From Pelagibius sp. Alg239-R121 (GTDB lineage: Bacteria > Pseudomonadota > Alphaproteobacteria > Kiloniellales > Kiloniellaceae): a stretch of 64,000 nucleotides of DNA. Below the pieces are notes generated by a model, which was given only the letters and a program-made list of their open reading frames with translations, was not told the DNA's origin and ran no database searches. A program made the translations under genes and the position numbers. The stretch covers positions 124,001 to 188,000 of the forward strand of contig NZ_CAMZOF010000007.1 in the NCBI RefSeq assembly GCF_947331435.1. Reading direction: 5' to 3'. Numbering within the stretch: position 1 is the stretch's first letter; each line of letters begins with the position of its first letter. Shown here piece after piece: positions 33,765 through 41,874 of the stretch.

Positions 33765-34178
33765 CTATCTGCGTCTGCCCAGAGCATCCAGCTTCACAAT
33801 CCGTTTGCCTGGAGTTCCAACGTAGTCTTCAGTGGAAACTCGCCCTTTGTCGTCTTCAATAGTCACTGCAAATCCAGTTGTTGGTGCGAGATGAGTGAAG
33901 CGAACTTCAAATTGACGAAAGTTACTCTCAGTGGCGCCGTGCTTCGCACAAAACTGAGGGAATGCTTTTTGATACAATGAGATAGCTCGTGGGAGCCTAT
34001 CATCCACCGTTCTCCCTTTGATTGTGCCGTTCAGAAAATCAACACTAACAACGCCATCATCGTTTGAAGCTGCGTCGGCAAATACGTCTGTTCCGAACAT
34101 TCCGACAACAAAACCTAGTCCGCTAGCTAGTGAATCTGCGAAATTGTGCGCGATAGAATGTAGTTGCTTATGTTTCAT
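33765..34178 (-). CDS. Hypothetical protein
   Basis: This 137-residue protein opens KHKQLHSIAHNFADSLASGLGFVVGMFGTDVFADAA and ends with a basic tail (GRRR). The N-terminal third is mildly hydrophobic with an invariant-looking SLASGLGFVVGMF; the rest is soluble. GGAAGT lies just before the ATG. The sequence is AT-richer than its neighbours. I do not recognise a family, and no operon partner is evident. Confidence 0.6.
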   Translation of the reverse strand: MKHKQLHSIAHNFADSLASGLGFVVGMFGTDVFADAASNDDGVVSVDFLNGTIKGRTVDDRLPRAISLYQKAFPQFCAKHGATESNFRQFEVRFTHLAPTTGFAVTIEDDKGRVSTEDYVGTPGKRIVKLDALGRRR

Positions 34179-34298
34179 ACTTCCAAGATAGCAACAGCTC
34201 TAACGTCTGAAAACTCTGCTCAACCGTCCTACTGACTGGTTGTACCGACTTCCCCATTTGAGCCCGTACTTTTTTCGACAGGGTGAAGCGAATGTCGC

Positions 34299-34985
34299 TT
34301 AACGATCGCCCGCTTCACACTGCTCCAGCTCCATAAAAGCGCGCAGTCCTTTTGCCTCATCTTCATCGAACCGGTCGACGGTTATGGTGAGGTCCGCGAT
34401 ACGGTCAAATCGGAATGTGCGGAAATCCTGTCTGAGTTCGCACCAGGCTGAAAACATCCATCCATCTGTGAGGTTCCAAACCACGAGCGGGTGCAGGCGG
34501 CGCTCGGATCGATTCCCTTCGCCGTTCTCATAGACGATTTGCACGATTTGCCGTTTGCGGATCGCCTCGCGAAGCAAGCCCACATTCGGCGCTTCGCTGT
34601 TTCTACGTTGAAGGCTGAAGTAAGGGGCGTCGGCGAGTTTCCGCTCCTCCGGTTGAGGCATGCCTGCCTGGATCTTTGCGCGCGCTTCGCGGGCTGCGGT
34701 TGCCAGGACCGAATCGCCGGTGCTTTCCACAAAGGATAGGCCGACAGCCAGCGCGTCGATCTGGTCATGGGTGAAGGTCACATTCGGCAGGTCAAAACCA
34801 GGTCGCAGCAAATAGCCAACACCGGCTTCGCCTTCAATCGGAAGGCCGGAGGCCTGGAGATGGGCAATGTCGCGATAGATTGTGCTGATACTAACTTCGA
34901 AATGCTCGGCAAGTTCGTTGGCCCGGCTGATACCTCGGGTTCGCATCTCGTTCACCAGTCGAAAGAGTCTTTCTGCGCGACGCAT
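34299..34985 (-). CDS. YafY-type HTH/WYL-domain transcriptional regulator
   Basis: This 228-residue regulator has a DeoR-like helix-turn-helix (RAERLFRLVNEMRTRGISRANELAEHFEVSISTIYRDIAHLQASGLPIEGEAG, in part) and a WYL sensor domain (LREAIRKRQIVQIVYENGEG, LHPLVVWNLTDGWMFSAWCELRQDFRTFRFDRI). It is a paralogue of 36845-37528: both share the ELRQD-RxFRxDR motif. The RidA gene lies upstream on the same strand. The start at 34985 avoids an unconserved 19-residue leader. Confidence 0.9.
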   Translation of the reverse strand: MRRAERLFRLVNEMRTRGISRANELAEHFEVSISTIYRDIAHLQASGLPIEGEAGVGYLLRPGFDLPNVTFTHDQIDALAVGLSFVESTGDSVLATAAREARAKIQAGMPQPEERKLADAPYFSLQRRNSEAPNVGLLREAIRKRQIVQIVYENGEGNRSERRLHPLVVWNLTDGWMFSAWCELRQDFRTFRFDRIADLTITVDRFDEDEAKGLRAFMELEQCEAGDR

Positions 34986-35165
34986 CGGGTTACTCGCCAC
35001 TTGGAATTCGAGCGTGTTGGGGCTCAAGCAATCTTTATCCAAGACTGTATCATAAGCTCAGCGAGTCTCGATGGTCGTGAACCGGAAAGGTGCTCCAGGT
35101 CATCCGCGATACCTGTGAGACTGCACGGACGACCTGTTGCGTTCCGGAATTTCCGGAATTTGTGA

Positions 35166-35561
35166 TCAGTCGGCAGCCGTGGCCTCGATCTCAAACATCA
35201 ACGGGGGGAGCGCGAGCCGGGTTACGCCCATAAGCGTCATTGGAGGCGCAGCGTCAAGGGGTCCAAATCGTGATCCGAAAACATCGAAGTGCTTCATGGC
35301 TTCATCCACGTCGGTCGTATAGATCTTGAGTTGAATGACGTCAGAGAGACCCATCTGGGCAGCGCTCAACACGGTTTCCAAATTGTCTATGGCCAGCGCC
35401 ATTTGCTTGCGCATGTCCCCTGGGTGCTGCGGGTTGCCGTCAGCGTCGACGGCGGTCTGGCCTGCGCAGACTAACTGCCGGTTCACTCCATCGAGCACTT
35501 CGGCCTGATTGTAGCCGAATTTCAGCGACCACGGCCATGGGTTAACGGCTGTTCTTTTCAT
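35166..35561 (-). CDS. RidA (YjgF/UK114) family protein
   Basis: This 131-residue protein has the RidA pattern VNRQLVCAGQTAVDADGNPQHPGDMRKQM, a central LSAAQMGLSDVIQLKIYTTDVDEAMKHF and the C-terminal TRLALPPLMFEIEATA with the conserved Arg. RidA proteins hydrolyse reactive enamines/imines made by PLP enzymes; subfamilies without that activity also exist. It lies 180 bp upstream of a WYL regulator on the same strand, which may control it. A 9-bp tandem TTCCGGAAT duplication sits between them (35142-35159). Confidence 0.9.
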   Translation of the reverse strand: MKRTAVNPWPWSLKFGYNQAEVLDGVNRQLVCAGQTAVDADGNPQHPGDMRKQMALAIDNLETVLSAAQMGLSDVIQLKIYTTDVDEAMKHFDVFGSRFGPLDAAPPMTLMGVTRLALPPLMFEIEATAAD

Positions 35562-35842
35562 AGCAAATGCGTCCTCAATGAGAAATCAGAGGGCTCCTAT
35601 GAACCACAGGTCTCCATTCACCGTGGTGGCAGGAGTGTCTCAAGCTGAAGAATAATTCGTTCGATCAGATTGGGAACTCAACAACCCATATTCATCGAAA
35701 CGCGCCGATACCCTTTGTCGATTGCTGGTGTTTATCCAGACTGCAGCGAATAGCCGGGTTGAGCCACGAGCTGCCTTCCAATACAGCGTATCAAATACAA
35801 AATACGCCGTTGCTTACGCTCGGGCCATAATCGCGAAAAGCC

Positions 35843-36727
35843 CTATCCGGACTGCGGTGCATTCACGACACTCTCTCTTGTCGCCAAGTATGCCCCCCCA
35901 ACAACAAGGACAGTGCCTGCAATCGTTGCAGCAAAAATGGGTTCATCCCAAAAGATGAATCCAATAATCGCTGCAAACACGAGCGACATATAAATCCATG
36001 TGTTCACTTTGTCGCCCGGCGCCACAGAGAATGCCTTGGCATAGAAGAATTGCCCGACAATTGTGAAAACGGCGATGAAAAAAACTTGGATCATCTGGAT
36101 TATTGCGGGCCATTGCCATACCCAAGGGAGTGTAAGAGCGGACAGCAGCAGCGCAAAGAATGAGAAATAGAACATCTGTCTGTCGGGCGGCTCCGTCGTC
36201 CCCAGAGACCAGATGACCATCGCCGCAGCTGCGCCTCCGAGGGCTGCAAATAAAGCAGATACCTCTCCTATCGAAATTCCCACATGGTCAGGCCGCACAA
36301 TCAGCAACACGCCAACGAAGCTGATGAGAACGCCCAGCCAAACATATCGATCTGACAATCTGCGAAAAATGAGCAAGGCAAGAATTGGAACGAATAGAGG
36401 GCCCATGGACTGTAAAATCACCGCATTCGCAAAGGGAATATGAACCACCGCAAAAAAATAGGCGACGATTGCGCCGTAGGTGAAGGCTGACCTTAAAAAG
36501 TGCTTTGCCAGCTTGTTGGTGCGAAGGCCACTGGCCGAGCGCCTCAACACGACCCATCCGCACATAAGCGCGAACATCCAGAGATTGGTCCAAAACACGA
36601 GAACCAGCACATTGAGTTCGCTGGCTGCAAACCTCGCTACGGCAGGCGCCAAGGCAAAGAGTAGCGCCGCAATGATCACATACGCCGTTCCTCGCCCTAT
36701 TTGATTTCCTGTAACGGGTGCCGCCAT
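35843..36727 (-). CDS. DMT superfamily (EamA) transporter
   Basis: This 294-residue inner-membrane protein has ten hydrophobic segments arranged as two EamA repeats (first near GTAYVIIAALLFALAPAVARF, second from IGEVSALFAALGGAAAAMVIW). Members export small metabolites such as amino acids or drugs. The ATG at 36727 is preferred; a TTG at 36751 would add eight residues. It is divergent from a WYL regulator across a long perfect palindrome, which suggests direct control. Confidence 0.9.
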   Translation of the reverse strand: MAAPVTGNQIGRGTAYVIIAALLFALAPAVARFAASELNVLVLVFWTNLWMFALMCGWVVLRRSASGLRTNKLAKHFLRSAFTYGAIVAYFFAVVHIPFANAVILQSMGPLFVPILALLIFRRLSDRYVWLGVLISFVGVLLIVRPDHVGISIGEVSALFAALGGAAAAMVIWSLGTTEPPDRQMFYFSFFALLLSALTLPWVWQWPAIIQMIQVFFIAVFTIVGQFFYAKAFSVAPGDKVNTWIYMSLVFAAIIGFIFWDEPIFAATIAGTVLVVGGAYLATRESVVNAPQSG

Positions 36728-36771
36728 TGATTGTTCCAACCTCACTGCCAATACCTGAGTCCGAGCCGTTC

Positions 36772-36815
36772 TACCAAATCACTGCTGACATCTGTGTGGC
36801 AGCAGTGATTTGGTA
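36772..36815. promoter_or_regulatory. 16-bp perfect inverted repeat between DMT transporter and WYL regulator
   Basis: TACCAAATCACTGCTG (36772-36787) and CAGCAGTGATTTGGTA (36800-36815) are exact arms around a 12-bp spacer, in the middle of the 117-bp divergent gap. Length and position strongly suggest the operator of the WYL regulator at 36845. Confidence 0.65.
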
Positions 36816-36844
36816 TATTTGCAAAAAGGAACGGAGGTTGAATC

Positions 36845-37528
36845 ATGTCCAAAGCAGCGCGGCTTTTTGAAGTGATACAATTGCTGAGGTCAGCAAAGGG
36901 GCCGATTTTGGCTCGCGACATAGCTAGCGCGCTCGAGATTTCGATACGGACAGTTTACCGGGATATCGCCAGCCTCCAGGCGATGCAGACACCGATTCTG
37001 GGTGAGCCTGGAGTGGGCTATGTCATGCGCAAGGGATACGATTTGCCTCCAATCAATTTCGACGCCGAAGAAGCTGAGGCCATTACCGTTGGCCTCAGCT
37101 TGGTCGCACGAACGGGAGATCCGGGCTTGTGGCGGGCGGCCAATCGTGCCGCGCGCAAATTGCATGAAACGGCACCGGGAACGCGCAGACTCATTACGTC
37201 GTCTTGGCGCATGGAATGTACACCTAACCTAGAGCTCTCTGAGCTTCGGAAAGCGATCCGCAACGAGACGAAGATGCGAATCACTTACTGCGATGTCGAG
37301 CAACGGGAAACTAGGCGCGTGATCTGGCCGCTTGTCCTTATCTACTATTTGGACGCAGCGATGATCGTGGCTTGGTGCGAATTGCGTCAGGATCTGAGGC
37401 ATTTCAGATTGGATCGTGTGATGAGCTGCACGGTGCTGGCCGACAGCTTTCGCGGACGTGGAGACAAGTTGATCTCCGAATGGGAAGAAAGCCAAAAAGG
37501 CAGAGCCGTGCCGGCTCTGGATCTGTAG
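36845..37528 (+). CDS. YafY-type HTH/WYL-domain transcriptional regulator
   Basis: This 227-residue protein has an N-terminal helix-turn-helix (AARLFEVIQLLRSAKGPILARDIASALEISIRTVYRDIASL, in part) and a WYL domain (LRKAIRNETKMRITYCDVEQ, IWPLVLIYYLDAAMIVAWCELRQDLRHFRLDRV). It is divergent from the DMT exporter with a palindrome between them. It resembles the regulator at 34299 in both domains, so the two are paralogues flanking RidA and DMT genes. Confidence 0.9.
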   Translation: MSKAARLFEVIQLLRSAKGPILARDIASALEISIRTVYRDIASLQAMQTPILGEPGVGYVMRKGYDLPPINFDAEEAEAITVGLSLVARTGDPGLWRAANRAARKLHETAPGTRRLITSSWRMECTPNLELSELRKAIRNETKMRITYCDVEQRETRRVIWPLVLIYYLDAAMIVAWCELRQDLRHFRLDRVMSCTVLADSFRGRGDKLISEWEESQKGRAVPALDL

Positions 37529-37701
37529 TTCGAACTGCCGTCATTCATAGTGCCGCACCGGATGGCCGCTTTGTCAAAACTGCCACTGTTTGAGGCATTT
37601 GAAATGAGATGGCGTTATCAGCCAGCTGATCGGCGGTGACTATGCTTGTAGATTTCAGTTTTTGTCGCGATCCGTGAACCGGCCTTCGGATCCGGTGCAG
37701 C

Positions 37702-37869
37702 AAGATGGAACGGACCTTCATGCCCGGCGACGAGCGAGCACGGGTGGAAGCGGCCGCCGTGAAGTTCTGGGATAGGATCGCCGCTGAATCCGAGACGAAG
37801 GCGAAGGTCGTTCAGGTCTTCAAGGGCGGCAATGTGGCTGTGGAAAGGGCTGACCATTGCCAGGGCTGA
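37702..37869 (+). pseudogene. 3' remnant of a TRAP substrate-binding protein (DctP) gene
   Basis: The frame reads KMERTFMPGDERARVEAAAV and goes on to KFWDRIAAESETKAKVVQVF, aligning with the last 55 residues of the DctP protein at 31432-32478 (VEAAAIKFWDEIAAESETKA and following). The rest of the gene is missing. After the stop the sequence TTGAGATGAAGCGGCGCGCTCTCC-type tail resembles the intact gene's terminator region in degraded form. It abuts the pxpA end, so a TRAP system probably once lay beside pxpABC. No start signal is present and the fragment is not expected to function. Confidence 0.8.
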
Positions 37870-37926
37870 TCAGCCGATTTGCTTGAGATGAAGCGGCGCG
37901 CTCTCCTTTTTTGCAAAGAGATCACT

Positions 37927-38697
37927 TCAGGCGGTTCCGAAAGTGCGGATTTTGACCCCCGCGTCCTCCAGTCGCTTACGCACGGCCTCGGCCAGCTTTA
38001 CCGCGCTGGGCTCGTCGCCGTGGACGCAGACAGTATCCGGCTCCACTGGTACCTTGGTGCCGTCCATCGCCGTGACTGCGCGCTCTTCGACCATGCGCAG
38101 CACGCGATCCGCGGCGATCTCGGCCTCGTGAATGACTGCGCCCGGCGTGCTGCGCGGCACCAGCAGGCCGTTGGGCTGATAGGCCCGGTCGGCGAATACT
38201 TCCCGCGCGAGTCCGATGTTCGCCGCTTCGCCCTCGCTCTGCAGGGCCGTGGCCGCGACCGCGACGAGGATGAGGGTTGGATCGGCCTTGGCCGCGGCGC
38301 CGATGCACTGAGCCGCCAGTTCGGCATCCTCGCTCGCCATGTTCGACAGCGCCCCATGCATCTTGACGTGGCGAACCTTTGCACCTTGGGATCGTGCGAT
38401 CGCCTGCAGGGCGCCGATCTGATAGATCAGCATGGCCTCCATTTGGGCCTGCGGGGTGCCGTGAATGCGCCGGCGGCCGAAACCATGCAGGTCGTTGAAA
38501 CCCGGATGCGCCCCGATGCCGACGTTCTTTTCCAGACAGAGCGTAACCGTCTTGGCCATGATCTCCGGGTCGCCCGCGTGAAACCCGCAGGCGATGTTGG
38601 CGCTGGTGACGATATCCAACATCGCGGCGTCATCGCCCATCGGCCAGGGACCGTAGGACTCGCCGAGGTCGGCGTTGAGGTCGATAGTGGGACTCAT
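37927..38697 (-). CDS. pxpA: 5-oxoprolinase subunit PxpA (LamB/YcsF family)
   Basis: This 256-residue cytoplasmic protein is the LamB/YcsF subunit of the bacterial ATP-dependent 5-oxoprolinase, which hydrolyses pyroglutamate to glutamate. The family mark DLNADLGESYGPWPMGDDAAM is at the N-terminus, followed by TSANIACGFHAGDPEIM and NVGIGAHPGFNDLHGFGRR. The ATG overlaps the pxpC stop (ATGA). Gene order pxpB-pxpC-pxpA is the common arrangement. Confidence 0.95.
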   Translation of the reverse strand: MSPTIDLNADLGESYGPWPMGDDAAMLDIVTSANIACGFHAGDPEIMAKTVTLCLEKNVGIGAHPGFNDLHGFGRRRIHGTPQAQMEAMLIYQIGALQAIARSQGAKVRHVKMHGALSNMASEDAELAAQCIGAAAKADPTLILVAVAATALQSEGEAANIGLAREVFADRAYQPNGLLVPRSTPGAVIHEAEIAADRVLRMVEERAVTAMDGTKVPVEPDTVCVHGDEPSAVKLAEAVRKRLEDAGVKIRTFGTA

Positions 38698-39734
38698 TGT
38701 GGCTCCTCCGCGCCAGAAACGACGCCGTCGATCAGGTTGTAGGACAGAAGGTCGGTTATTTCGCGAGGGTCCCGCAGCAGCGGTCTGATCGCTCCGCGGA
38801 ACGCTTCGCGCGTTGACATTTCGCGCCGCAAGGCCTCAACCGCCGTCTCCTCATCGACCATAATGAAGCGGAATCCGCTGCCCGTCGAGAGCTGCGCAAG
38901 AGCCGGCAGGTCGGCCGTCGTTACCGTGGCAATACGCGGATAACCGCCGGTCGGCTGGCAGTCGGCCAGCAGGGCGATGGGTAGGCCGTCTCCGGTCAAC
39001 TGGACATCGCCGATCGAAACGGCATCCGACAGGCCCGACAAGGCGCCTTCCGTTTGGAAGGGAGGGCCTTCGAAGTCGAGCCGTGTGCCCATGCGGTCGC
39101 GCTTTGCCGAGAGCTTGAAATCGGTGGCGGCGAACCGTTCGCGTTCGGCTTCGGGATAGAGGTAGGCGTGCGATCCCCAGAGGGCGCGGATCTCTTTTTT
39201 CGCAAAGCGGTCGCTTACGGGCAGAAGCATTCCCGTAGTGTCGCCTGCGTCATCACCAACAGGCAGGTGCGCGCCTGCCGTCAAAGCACCGCCACCCAGT
39301 CCTGCACGCAAATGGGCCGCCCGGGAGCCGAGCTCTGGGGGTGTCACGATACCGCCGCCGATGCTGATATATCCGGCGAAGCCATTCTTGACGGCACCGA
39401 TCTCAAGAATCTCGCCGGGAGCCAGGCTGAGACTGCTGCACCAGGTCACGGGACTGCGTTCACCGGAGGTTGTTATCTGGACGGAGGTCATGGGCGCGCC
39501 CGTGAGGGCGATGCGCAGTGGGCCACCATTGGCTTTGAAGCTGCCGCCGAACATACAGAGTTCGATCACCGCCAGACCGACGTCCTGGCCGAGCAGGGCG
39601 GCGCCCTCGTCCACGGCAATCGGGTCGAGCGCGCCGCCGGTCGAAACGCCGTAGCGCTGATAGCCCGGCCGCCCGCGGTCCTGGATGCTGGCAGCGGGGC
39701 CCACAGAGAGGACTTCCAAATAGCGCCCGGTCAC
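38694..39734 (-). CDS. pxpC: 5-oxoprolinase subunit PxpC (carboxyltransferase-like)
   Basis: This 346-residue subunit has the biotin-dependent carboxyltransferase-like fold: LEVLSVGPAASIQDRGRPGYQRYGVSTGGALD at the N-terminus, LTGAPMTSVQI, and SDAVSIGDVQLTGDGLPIALLADCQPTGGYPRI near the end. I chose GTG at 39734 because GGAG lies eight bases upstream and it starts 13 bp after the pxpB stop; a longer frame to 39836 overlaps pxpB. It works with PxpA and PxpB as one 5-oxoprolinase complex. Confidence 0.93.
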   Translation of the reverse strand: MTGRYLEVLSVGPAASIQDRGRPGYQRYGVSTGGALDPIAVDEGAALLGQDVGLAVIELCMFGGSFKANGGPLRIALTGAPMTSVQITTSGERSPVTWCSSLSLAPGEILEIGAVKNGFAGYISIGGGIVTPPELGSRAAHLRAGLGGGALTAGAHLPVGDDAGDTTGMLLPVSDRFAKKEIRALWGSHAYLYPEAERERFAATDFKLSAKRDRMGTRLDFEGPPFQTEGALSGLSDAVSIGDVQLTGDGLPIALLADCQPTGGYPRIATVTTADLPALAQLSTGSGFRFIMVDEETAVEALRREMSTREAFRGAIRPLLRDPREITDLLSYNLIDGVVSGAEEPQ

Positions 39735-39747
39735 CTTAAGCGCTCCG

Positions 39748-40506
39748 TCATGTGATCGCTTCCGGCTGTACGATCGGAAGGCCCTCGGCGGTCTTGGCTG
39801 CGAGTTTGGCGAAGTCGGCCTCCGAGACAGGATCAAAGGTGATCTCGTCGCCGGGCTCCAGCAGAAAGGGTGGGTCGTTTTTCAGATCGAAACTCAGGAA
39901 CGGCGTCCGGGCGATCGTTCTCCAACCCGTGGGTATGGTAGTCGCACTGAAAGTCGTCTGGCGCACGGCGACGGAGATGGAGCCTGGCGGCACCTTCGGC
40001 TTGACGTAAGACAGGCGGGGGATCGCCCAGGCCTTGGAGAGACCGCCGAGGTAGGCGAAGCCGGGCGCAAAGCCGAGCATCAGGACTCTTTGCCGGGTCG
40101 AAGCGTGATCCTGGATGGAGCCGTCTTCACTCATCCCTGTCAGGTCGGCGACTTCTGCTAGGTCCGGTCCCGCCTCTCCACCATAGTGCGCGGGCAGCCG
40201 CCAAAGACGCCGGTTGTCGGGCGGGGGCGCCTCAAGCCAGTTTCGTTCTGCCAGCAGTTCGCCAAGTTTATCGCGCATCGCGGCGGGCGGGGAAATCAGG
40301 GGATCGAAACGTACAAACACCGAGCGGATCGCCGGCGCGGTCTCCACTATTTCCGGGAAACTGAAGGACCGCAGCCGGGCATCGAAGGCCAAGACCGCAT
40401 TGGAGATGGACTCGGACAGACGGTTGCCGAATTCGATGATGACCGCACTGTCACCGGCAGGCCTGAAAAGGGGAGATGATTCGGTCTCTGGGCTTGCCAC
40501 CTTCAA
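39748..40506 (-). CDS. pxpB: 5-oxoprolinase subunit PxpB
   Basis: This 252-residue protein has the KipI-like allophanate hydrolase subunit 1 fold: FRPAGDSAVIIEFGNRLSESISNAV at the start, HYGGEAGPDLAEVADLTGMSEDGSI, and the signature MLGFAPGFAYLGGLSKAWAIPRLSYVKPKVPPGSISVA (in part). The start codon is uncertain: TTG at 40506 or GTG at 40500. It is the first gene of the pxpBCA operon. Confidence 0.93.
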   Translation of the reverse strand: MKVASPETESSPLFRPAGDSAVIIEFGNRLSESISNAVLAFDARLRSFSFPEIVETAPAIRSVFVRFDPLISPPAAMRDKLGELLAERNWLEAPPPDNRRLWRLPAHYGGEAGPDLAEVADLTGMSEDGSIQDHASTRQRVLMLGFAPGFAYLGGLSKAWAIPRLSYVKPKVPPGSISVAVRQTTFSATTIPTGWRTIARTPFLSFDLKNDPPFLLEPGDEITFDPVSEADFAKLAAKTAEGLPIVQPEAIT

Positions 40507-41106
40507 TTATCCAACGCTGCAGTCAAGTCACGCTTCCCGGATCGCCGTTGCCAGATGCGCGCCTGCACCCGATCAATTCCAGCTCAGTGCCCATCGAACC
40601 AAGTCGACTAATCTAACGCCGACCAATCTAACGAAGGGCCTCATGCCGTCAAGCCTTCGAAACCAGGATGGAAGCGCACGAGGTCTTTGCGGATTGCAAC
40701 ACCGGTACGGAATGAGCCGGGCTGGCTGGTCGCACCGACTGATCAGCCGACAGTGTTACTTCGAGAGGAGCGATCAAAGAGGAGTGTCCTTTTTCATGTG
40801 CAAAATCAATGCGCTCTGCACGAACCTTCCTCTGCTTTGCAATTATGTCAACACTGTCCACTCGGTTATCATGGGGTTTCAATCGGCAGGAGATCACAGT
40901 GAACGCGGTCATCTGGTCGGCGACGTTCCACTCTTGTTTATTGTGAGCATCATCATTTGGTACTCGATGCCGCCGAAGGGGGCAAAGGGGCAGATTACCG
41001 ATTCACGTTGATGGTCATGCCGGATCAGGGGTGATCAGCATCATGGTTGTTTGATGTCGGCTGTGCACTAATGCCTGTGATTGAAGGCGGGGACAGTGCC
41101 ACGCGG
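40507..41106. other. Intergenic region of 600 bp without a supported gene
   Basis: Several overlapping open frames exist but none has a ribosome-binding site, homology signal or consistent codon use. A short frame ending near 40710 (RQAFETRMEAHEVFADCNTG) looks protein-like but lacks a beginning, so part of the region may be decayed coding sequence. Confidence 0.45.
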
Positions 41107-41613
41107 TCATTCAGGGATCTCTCGTTTTTGCACGTTGTAGGTTGGTAAAACATCACACCACGGTCGTGGCGGATATCGCAGTTGGTGGGGATCACACCAG
41201 AAGTCTTGCAGTCCCTGATATTGAGGCGGGCAGTGATTCCAGCCAGCGTAATTGTAAATGCGGATAGCCTGATTGTTGTCCGCATCACCCTCTTGAATCG
41301 TAGGTCTATTATACCAATCCAGCGGACGGGTGATGATCAGCTTTCTGCCAGTACCAGCCATGCCTGTCTTGACCTTGCAGTTGTGCTGCGCATTGCGCAT
41401 GCAAACTACTCGGTCTTCCCCGGTCTTTTTCAGGTGTTTGTTGTCGTAGCATTGGTTCAAAGCACTGTCTTGCCCAAGAATGCAGGTGAAATACTCAAAA
41501 CACTGGGAGCGAGACAAATGGTCGGCAGATGAAGGTCCGGACAGCAAACCTATGCAGATTGTTGCGAATGCGAACAGAGTGCTGTTGAGGGGCAACCAAT
41601 GACTTTGACCCAA
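41107..41613 (-). CDS. Secreted cysteine-rich protein of unknown function
   Basis: This 168-residue protein has a signal peptide of about 30 residues (LFAFATICIGLLSGPSSA) and a mature part with eight Cys (SRSQCFEYFTC, LNQC, RVVCMRN, HNC, NHCPPQ, FWCDPH, PWCDVL), an even number that would suit four disulfides in the periplasm or outside the cell. The C-terminal half is rich in Tyr, Trp and Pro (LDWYNRPTIQ, YQGLQDFWCDPHQLRYPPRPW). I recognise no family. It stands alone, with AT-richer flanks. Confidence 0.6.
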   Translation of the reverse strand: MGQSHWLPLNSTLFAFATICIGLLSGPSSADHLSRSQCFEYFTCILGQDSALNQCYDNKHLKKTGEDRVVCMRNAQHNCKVKTGMAGTGRKLIITRPLDWYNRPTIQEGDADNNQAIRIYNYAGWNHCPPQYQGLQDFWCDPHQLRYPPRPWCDVLPTYNVQKREIPE

Positions 41614-41874
41614 AACCTGCCCCTTTTGTGGAATGCCGGAGACAATCGATCGTACGCACGATGTACAAATCGATCAAGATTTTGAGTTTCCAGTTTAAAT
41701 CAGTAGCGGCTATGGCTGGGACCAAGTCACATGTTCGCTCCGTTCTACAGAGCTATCGTTGTTAGAGCCGGACACGGTGACTTCCCGAATTTGATCCATC
41801 CCAAACATTTTCTGCTCTGCAGTCAACATCCGTATTCTTTTTACCTTCGGACGGACGAAAGCTAGCGGCAGCAC

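Noticed and set aside
35142-35159. Tandem 9-bp repeat TTCCGGAAT
   Set aside because: Only two units and no promoter context; likely a small slippage event, not a defined element.
40214-41011. 265-codon plus-strand frame overlapping pxpB and the following gap
   Set aside because: The first half is antisense to pxpB and the second half has no recognisable motif.
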